From an uncultured Christensenella sp. (lineage in GTDB: Bacteria > Bacillota > Clostridia > Christensenellales > Borkfalkiaceae): DNA of 9,522 bases. A program made the position numbers and the translations under genes. The notes under the pieces are model-generated. The model searched no databases. It was given only the letters and a program-made list of their open reading frames with translations, and had not been told where the DNA came from. The stretch spans positions 940 through 10,461 of the forward strand of contig CAJTQE010000066.1 in NCBI GenBank assembly GCA_910578655.1. Reading direction: 5' to 3'. Shown piece after piece: positions 6,085 through 9,522 of the stretch (position 1 is its first letter; each line of letters begins with the position of its first letter).

Positions 6085-6642
6085 ATGAAAAAACTTGTCT
6101 TAATTACGGGTGATTTGGCGTCGGGTAAATCCACATTTGCTGATATTGTAGGTAAAAAATTCGGCGTGCCCGTTTTTCATAAAGATACTGTTAAAGAGGT
6201 ACTTAGCGTAACATTTCCGTTTACCGACAGAAGTGAAAATCTTAAACTTTCCAAAGCGACTATGGACGTTTTAAAATATATATTCCTCTCTTCGGCTAAA
6301 TGCGGAAACGACTTGATTCTGGAAGCCAATTACCACGCAGAGCAGTTAAATGAAATGTTCTGTCTCGCGGAAAAAGAAGGATATTCATATTTGGTTATCG
6401 TACTGCAAGGCGATATTGATATTCTGTATAATAGATATATGAACAGAATTAAAAACGAAAACCGCCATCCCGTGCATCTGTCTACAAACTTTGATATTAA
6501 AGAAAATTTTGAAAACTACGTCAAAAATACACGATTGCCTAATATCAATGGTTATGTTTTAAAACTTAATGCTGATACTTTCGAGTATCAGACAGATAAA
6601 AAAACTTTTCAAATAATAGAGAAATTTATAACAGGCAATTAA
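6085..6642 (+). CDS. Small P-loop kinase (AAA_33 / zeta-toxin-like fold)
   Basis: Predicted ATP-dependent kinase of 185 residues, probably acting on a small molecule. The Walker A loop GDLASGKST is at 9-17. Further marks are FHKDTVKEVL at 31-40, whose Asp34 is placed like the catalytic acid of related kinases, LILEANY at 78-84, and an Arg-rich lid NRYMNRIKNENRHP at 116-129. This layout fits the AAA_33 group of small kinases, which includes zeta-toxin-like, polynucleotide-kinase-like and antibiotic-phosphotransferase-like members; the sequence does not choose between them. The gene is AT-rich (two hand-counted 60-nt lines hold 20 and 21 G/C, against 28 in deoR and yccA lines), which suggests horizontal acquisition. 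Its promoter mirrors that of the divergent GNAT-DUF89 operon, and a terminator follows at once. Confidence 0.8.
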   Translation: MKKLVLITGDLASGKSTFADIVGKKFGVPVFHKDTVKEVLSVTFPFTDRSENLKLSKATMDVLKYIFLSSAKCGNDLILEANYHAEQLNEMFCLAEKEGYSYLVIVLQGDIDILYNRYMNRIKNENRHPVHLSTNFDIKENFENYVKNTRLPNINGYVLKLNADTFEYQTDKKTFQIIEKFITGN

Positions 6643-6666
6643 AAAACACGCCTTGCGGCGTGTTTT
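6643..6666. terminator. Bidirectional intrinsic terminator
   Basis: A perfect 10-bp stem (AAAACACGCC / GGCGTGTTTT) encloses a TTGC tetraloop, with an A-run on one side and a T-run on the other. It begins right after the kinase stop codon and ends 1 nt before the stop of the convergent yccA-like gene, so it can serve both. Confidence 0.9.
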
Positions 6667-6667
6667 A

Positions 6668-7450
6668 TTATTCTCTTTTTGCAAGTAAAGCGATTTTTGC
6701 AAGCAGCTCGAGTATTTCGAGGTACAGCCACATCAGCGTAGTTACCAGCGAGAACGCGGCAAGCCACTCGTACTTTTTGTCTGTGTTGTTGTCCGCAATC
6801 AGCTTCATGTTGTTGAGGTCAACCAGTATCATAAAGGTCGCCCACAAAATCATAACCGCGCTTATTGCAAGTTGAACCCATATATTGCCCATAACAAGTG
6901 CAAACGCGTCTATAAACAACGACAGAATGTATCCTATGCCCTCTAAAAGTATCAGGCTTATAAATGATATAAGCACAAATTTAACGAACTTGCTTGAAAT
7001 CTTTTTACCCAACACGTTGAACACCAGCACCGAAATCACGAAAACGATACACGTGCCGAGAAACGCCATAATAGCTATTCCGGGATAAATCATATCGAAC
7101 AGCGCGGATATTACGCCCATTACAAGTCCTTCCAGCGCGCAATAGACAAAGCCTAAAACGCTTGCCGTTTTGGGAAAAAACATAATTACGAACGAAATGA
7201 TGATAAGCGGTATTGCCGAAAAAGCAAGTACCATTAAAAGCGTGAATAGCGCCGTTTCATTTTCGGTATTGATAAAATAACCCAGCAACGCCGCGCTTAA
7301 TACCGCCGCGATAATCGTTACCGCGCATAGCGTGACAGACTTCCACGCCATACCTTTCATCGTTGCCACTGCGATGTCTTCCGTAGAATACTTTCCGTTT
7401 TCGCTGCCCTTGACTACGCGTCTTAAATTCGGGTTTCCGTTTAAAGTCAT
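6668..7450 (-). CDS. Bax inhibitor-1/YccA-like membrane protein
   Basis: Integral inner-membrane protein of 260 residues with about seven hydrophobic helices (roughly 36-60, 66-92, 97-118, 122-146, 154-181, 187-211 and 228-255). The N-terminus NPNLRRVVK, the ALEGLVMGVIS segment at 105-115, YPGIAIMAFLGT at 122-133 and the ending KYEWLAAFSLVTTLMWLYLEILELL at 226-250 match the BaxI_1-like branch of the family as I remember it. Asp211 (ILVDLNN) and Asp220/Asp224 are candidate counterparts of the acidic pair gating calcium leak in BsYetJ; transport is not proven for this branch. A GAGAAGG ribosome binding site lies 8 nt before the ATG, and a consensus promoter lies upstream. It is monocistronic. 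Confidence 0.88.
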   Translation of the reverse strand: MTLNGNPNLRRVVKGSENGKYSTEDIAVATMKGMAWKSVTLCAVTIIAAVLSAALLGYFINTENETALFTLLMVLAFSAIPLIIISFVIMFFPKTASVLGFVYCALEGLVMGVISALFDMIYPGIAIMAFLGTCIVFVISVLVFNVLGKKISSKFVKFVLISFISLILLEGIGYILSLFIDAFALVMGNIWVQLAISAVMILWATFMILVDLNNMKLIADNNTDKKYEWLAAFSLVTTLMWLYLEILELLAKIALLAKRE

Positions 7451-7479
7451 AACATTTACCTTCTCTTTTTTATAGATAT

Positions 7480-7507
7480 ATTATATCATAAACCGCAAAA
7501 ATGTCAA
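7480..7507 (-). promoter_or_regulatory. Consensus promoter of the yccA-like gene
   Basis: On the minus strand TTGACA (7507-7502), a 16-nt spacer and TATAAT (7485-7480) are both perfect consensus boxes. The start codon is 29 nt beyond the -10 box, which leaves an ordinary short leader with a Shine-Dalgarno sequence. Confidence 0.75.
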
Positions 7508-7539
7508 CAACATTAAAATAATAATTCGGCGGAATGTAG

Positions 7540-7577
7540 TATGCACCCCAAAAGTCAGACACTTTCGGGGGTGCATA
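7540..7577. repeat. Imperfect palindrome downstream of the ABC ATPase gene
   Basis: The left arm TATGCACCCCAAAAGT (7540-7555) pairs with the right arm at 7561-7577 with one bulge, around a CAGAC centre. It lies between the ABC ATPase stop (7613) and the yccA promoter. No T-run follows on either strand, so a standard intrinsic terminator is unlikely, though it may protect or end the transcript. The AAAAGTCAGACACTTT core recalls IS3/IS150-type terminal repeats, so it may be a remnant or a small palindromic element. Confidence 0.5.
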
Positions 7578-7612
7578 TCATACGGCGCAGAGGAATTGTT
7601 GTATCCTGATTT

Positions 7613-8866
7613 TCAGTTGTCTTTTGTATCGTCTTTATTCTTTCTCGCGCTTTTAATCTTATCGGCAAACTTTGAAAACAGACCCTGTTTTTCGGGCTCG
7701 ATTACCGTCACGTTATCCTCGTCGAGCGACTGCGTTATTTCGGCTTCTTCGTATTCGCAGTCTAAGGGCGTTATCGCCCGCGTAGTGCTCTCGTTGAAAA
7801 ATCTCGCTTCACCGCACTCCGACGCAACGGTTATTCGGGTTTTATCTTTAAAAGAGAACTTATTGCCCGTTTTTAAAACAGCTTTACATTCTCCGGCCGT
7901 ACCGTGAACGTTCACTATATCTCCCAAAAGCTCAACCATACCGACATCTATTTTAAAAGAATAAGCCTTAAATTTTGCAAACCGCTCGTCCTGTTCGTAT
8001 ATAAGGTTTTCGGGACGGATACCGTACACTATTCTTTTGCCGATATAGTTTTTCAAAAACTTCATCTGCGCTTCAGTCACCTTTATTCTTTCGCCCGAGC
8101 CGTCGAGGACGAACGCGCCGTCTTCGAGTACACCGTGCAAAAAGTTCATAGCAGGCGTGCCGATAAACCCGGCAACGAACATATTGGCGGGATTTTTATA
8201 CACCTCGTTCGGTTCGCCTATCTGCTGAATATAGCCGTCCTTCATTACGACTATGCGCGAGGCCATAGTCATTGCCTCAATCTGGTCGTGCGTTACGTAA
8301 ATAGTAGTTGCGCCGACCTCGTTATGTATGCGCACGATTTCGCTTCGCATAGCGACGCGCAGTTTTGCGTCGAGGTTGGAAAGAGGTTCGTCCATAAGGA
8401 AAACTTTGGGACGCCTTACTATCGACCTGCCAAGCGCAACACGCTGACGCTGTCCGCCCGACAGCGCACGGGGTTTTCTGTCCAGATAGGGCGTAAGCTT
8501 CAATATCTTGGCAGCCTCTTTAACGCGTCTGTCAATTTCGTCTTTGGGGATCTTGCGGAGTTTAAGCGCATAAGCCATATTGTTGTAAACGGTCATCTGC
8601 GGATAGAGCGCGTACGACTGGAACACCATTGCGATATCCCTGTCTTTCGGTGCGGCAGAATTCATAATTTTACCATCGATTAAAAGGTCGCCGAAAGAAA
8701 TTTCTTCAAGCCCGGCAATCATTCTCAGCGTAGTGGATTTACCGCAACCCGACGGCCCCACGAAAACGATAAATTCCTTATCGGCAATATCGATTGAAAA
8801 ATCGTGCACGGCGTGCACACCGCCATCGTATACCTTATTTACTTTTACAAGCTGAACAGTAGCCAT
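7613..8866 (-). CDS. Carbohydrate ABC transporter ATPase (MsmK/UgpC/MalK type)
   Basis: Cytoplasmic ATP-hydrolysing subunit of an ABC importer for sugars or sugar phosphates, 417 residues. Walker A GPSGCGKST is at 37-45, the Q-loop MVFQSYALYPQ at 80-90, the signature LSGGQRQRVALGRS at 135-148, Walker B VFLMDEP at 155-161, the D-loop SNLDAKLR at 163-170 and the switch His193 in YVTHDQIEAMTM. The MalK-type regulatory region follows (about 235-365, with YGIRPENL at 281-288). The tail beyond about 370 is unusual: acidic (EYEEAEITQSLDEDNVTVIEPE), then amphipathic and basic (GLFSKFADKIKSARKNKDD), some 45 residues longer than typical homologues. Such ATPases often serve several transporters and are encoded away from the permeases, as here. 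The ATG lies 1 nt after the fructokinase stop, so the two genes form an operon. Confidence 0.95.
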   Translation of the reverse strand: MATVQLVKVNKVYDGGVHAVHDFSIDIADKEFIVFVGPSGCGKSTTLRMIAGLEEISFGDLLIDGKIMNSAAPKDRDIAMVFQSYALYPQMTVYNNMAYALKLRKIPKDEIDRRVKEAAKILKLTPYLDRKPRALSGGQRQRVALGRSIVRRPKVFLMDEPLSNLDAKLRVAMRSEIVRIHNEVGATTIYVTHDQIEAMTMASRIVVMKDGYIQQIGEPNEVYKNPANMFVAGFIGTPAMNFLHGVLEDGAFVLDGSGERIKVTEAQMKFLKNYIGKRIVYGIRPENLIYEQDERFAKFKAYSFKIDVGMVELLGDIVNVHGTAGECKAVLKTGNKFSFKDKTRITVASECGEARFFNESTTRAITPLDCEYEEAEITQSLDEDNVTVIEPEKQGLFSKFADKIKSARKNKDDTKDN

Positions 8867-8867
8867 T

Positions 8868-9522
8868 TTATTTTACCGCCTTTTCAACGTTTTCTCTGTT
8901 GCCCATTGCCGGAATAGCGCCGTATCCGGTTGTGGTGTACGCACCGCATTTACAGGCAAAATCAAGCATTTTTTCATAATCCGCACCCGTGTTAAAAACT
9001 GTTTCGGGAGTAATTTTCGCATCTAAAAGTTGCGCAATGAACGCGCCGAAAAAGGAATCGCCTGCGCCCGTTGTATCGACGGTCTTTACTTTGTATCCTT
9101 TGCAGGAAAAGCTTCTTCCGTCGGCACAATACAGGAAAGTGCGATTTCCGCCGTCCGTAACGAGCAGCAGTTTAAGCTTTCCGCCGAACATTTTGTTTAC
9201 GGCGCTTTGACCGCTTTCGCCGGTAATAAATTCAAGCTCGTCAAGCCCGACCTTAATTATATCCGCGTACTTTAAAAACTCGTTTACGGTTTCTTTGAGC
9301 TCTTCCCTGCTTTCCCAAAGGTTGAACCTTAAATTAGGGTCGAAACATATCAGCGCGCCGGATTTTTCCGCCTTTTCGATCAGGGATATATGCGTATCAC
9401 GCGCGTCGCCCGTTTTAAGCGCAACGCTTCCGTACTCCAAAACATCGCCGCGTTCAAAATTCACGCCTGCAAAATCTTCGGGTTTGAAATGCAGGTCTGC
9501 GCAAGCACGGCGGTAAAAGCTG
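8868..9522 (-). CDS. PfkB-family carbohydrate kinase, probable fructokinase (5' end outside window)
   Basis: Sugar kinase of the ribokinase/PfkB fold; 217 C-terminal residues are visible and roughly 100 N-terminal ones are missing. The frame is open to the window edge and upstream codons keep reading family sequence (SFYRRACADLHFKPEDF), so the internal GTG at 9464 is not the start. ICFDPNLRFNLWES and ADIIKVGLDELEFITGESG are typical of bacterial fructokinases. DTTGAGDSFFGAF is the PfkB signature, with the catalytic Asp in GAGDS and the anion hole formed by the glycines. It would phosphorylate fructose or a similar hexose. The ABC ATPase gene follows after 1 nt, which ties sugar uptake and phosphorylation into one transcript. 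Fructokinase is likelier than KDG or ribokinase but is inferred from motifs. Confidence 0.9.
   Translation of the reverse strand, partial: SFYRRACADLHFKPEDFAGVNFERGDVLEYGSVALKTGDARDTHISLIEKAEKSGALICFDPNLRFNLWESREELKETVNEFLKYADIIKVGLDELEFITGESGQSAVNKMFGGKLKLLLVTDGGNRTFLYCADGRSFSCKGYKVKTVDTTGAGDSFFGAFIAQLLDAKITPETVFNTGADYEKMLDFACKCGAYTTTGYGAIPAMGNRENVEKAVK

Noticed and set aside
7904..8683. Plus-strand 259-codon open frame
   Set aside because: It is antisense to the ABC ATPase, which carries every nucleotide-binding motif; no ribosome binding site or family signal was seen.

Overview
The window reads as a chromosomal segment of an anaerobic, Clostridia-like member of the Bacillota, probably an uncultured gut lineage. 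The evidence is a GC content near the mid-40s (hand-counted lines in deoR and yccA each give 28 G/C of 60), clear GGAGG-type ribosome binding sites at several genes, canonical TTGACA/TATAAT promoters, a cysE-cysS pair, and typical Bacillota sugar genes (DeoR-type regulator, PfkB fructokinase, MsmK/UgpC-type ATPase). The lineage is an inference; no rRNA or other phylogenetic marker is complete here.

Layout. (1) 1-3190, minus strand: cysE, cysS and a 3'-truncated alaS, in that transcription order. cysE and cysS overlap by 14 nt. cysS and alaS are separated by a 125-nt structured, repeat-like spacer. (2) 3191-4200, plus strand: a lone DeoR/GlpR-type regulator with its own promoter, three copies of an 8-mer around that promoter, and two consecutive perfect hairpins behind it. 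(3) 4248-5984, minus strand: a compact operon of a GNAT acetyltransferase, a DUF89 damage-control phosphatase, a possible 28-residue ORF and a 68-residue orphan protein. (4) 6085-6642, plus strand: an AT-rich small P-loop kinase, divergent from the GNAT operon. (5) 6668-7450, minus strand: a seven-helix Bax-inhibitor-1/YccA-like membrane protein. (6) 7613-9522, minus strand: an MsmK/UgpC-type sugar ABC ATPase following a PfkB fructokinase that is cut by the window edge.

How the genes fit. The first block is cysteine synthesis plus aminoacyl-tRNA supply. Regions 2 and 6 concern carbohydrate sensing, phosphorylation and uptake, although the DeoR gene is not adjacent to an obvious target. The central island (GNAT, DUF89, small ORFs and the divergent kinase) has enzyme families consistent with metabolite modification or repair, but no specific pathway can be read from it.

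The most striking signal is regulatory. Three unrelated genes (cysE, the GNAT gene and the P-loop kinase) have the same architecture, TTGCAW-N17-TATAAT-N6-start codon, which places the expected transcription start on the first base of the coding sequence. This implies leaderless mRNAs in an organism that also uses standard Shine-Dalgarno leaders (yccA, deoR, cysS, alaS). The architecture also fixes the cysE start as the GTG at 3151. There is no gene-free stretch longer than 300 bases. I see no tRNA, rRNA, CRISPR array, intact insertion sequence or riboswitch.
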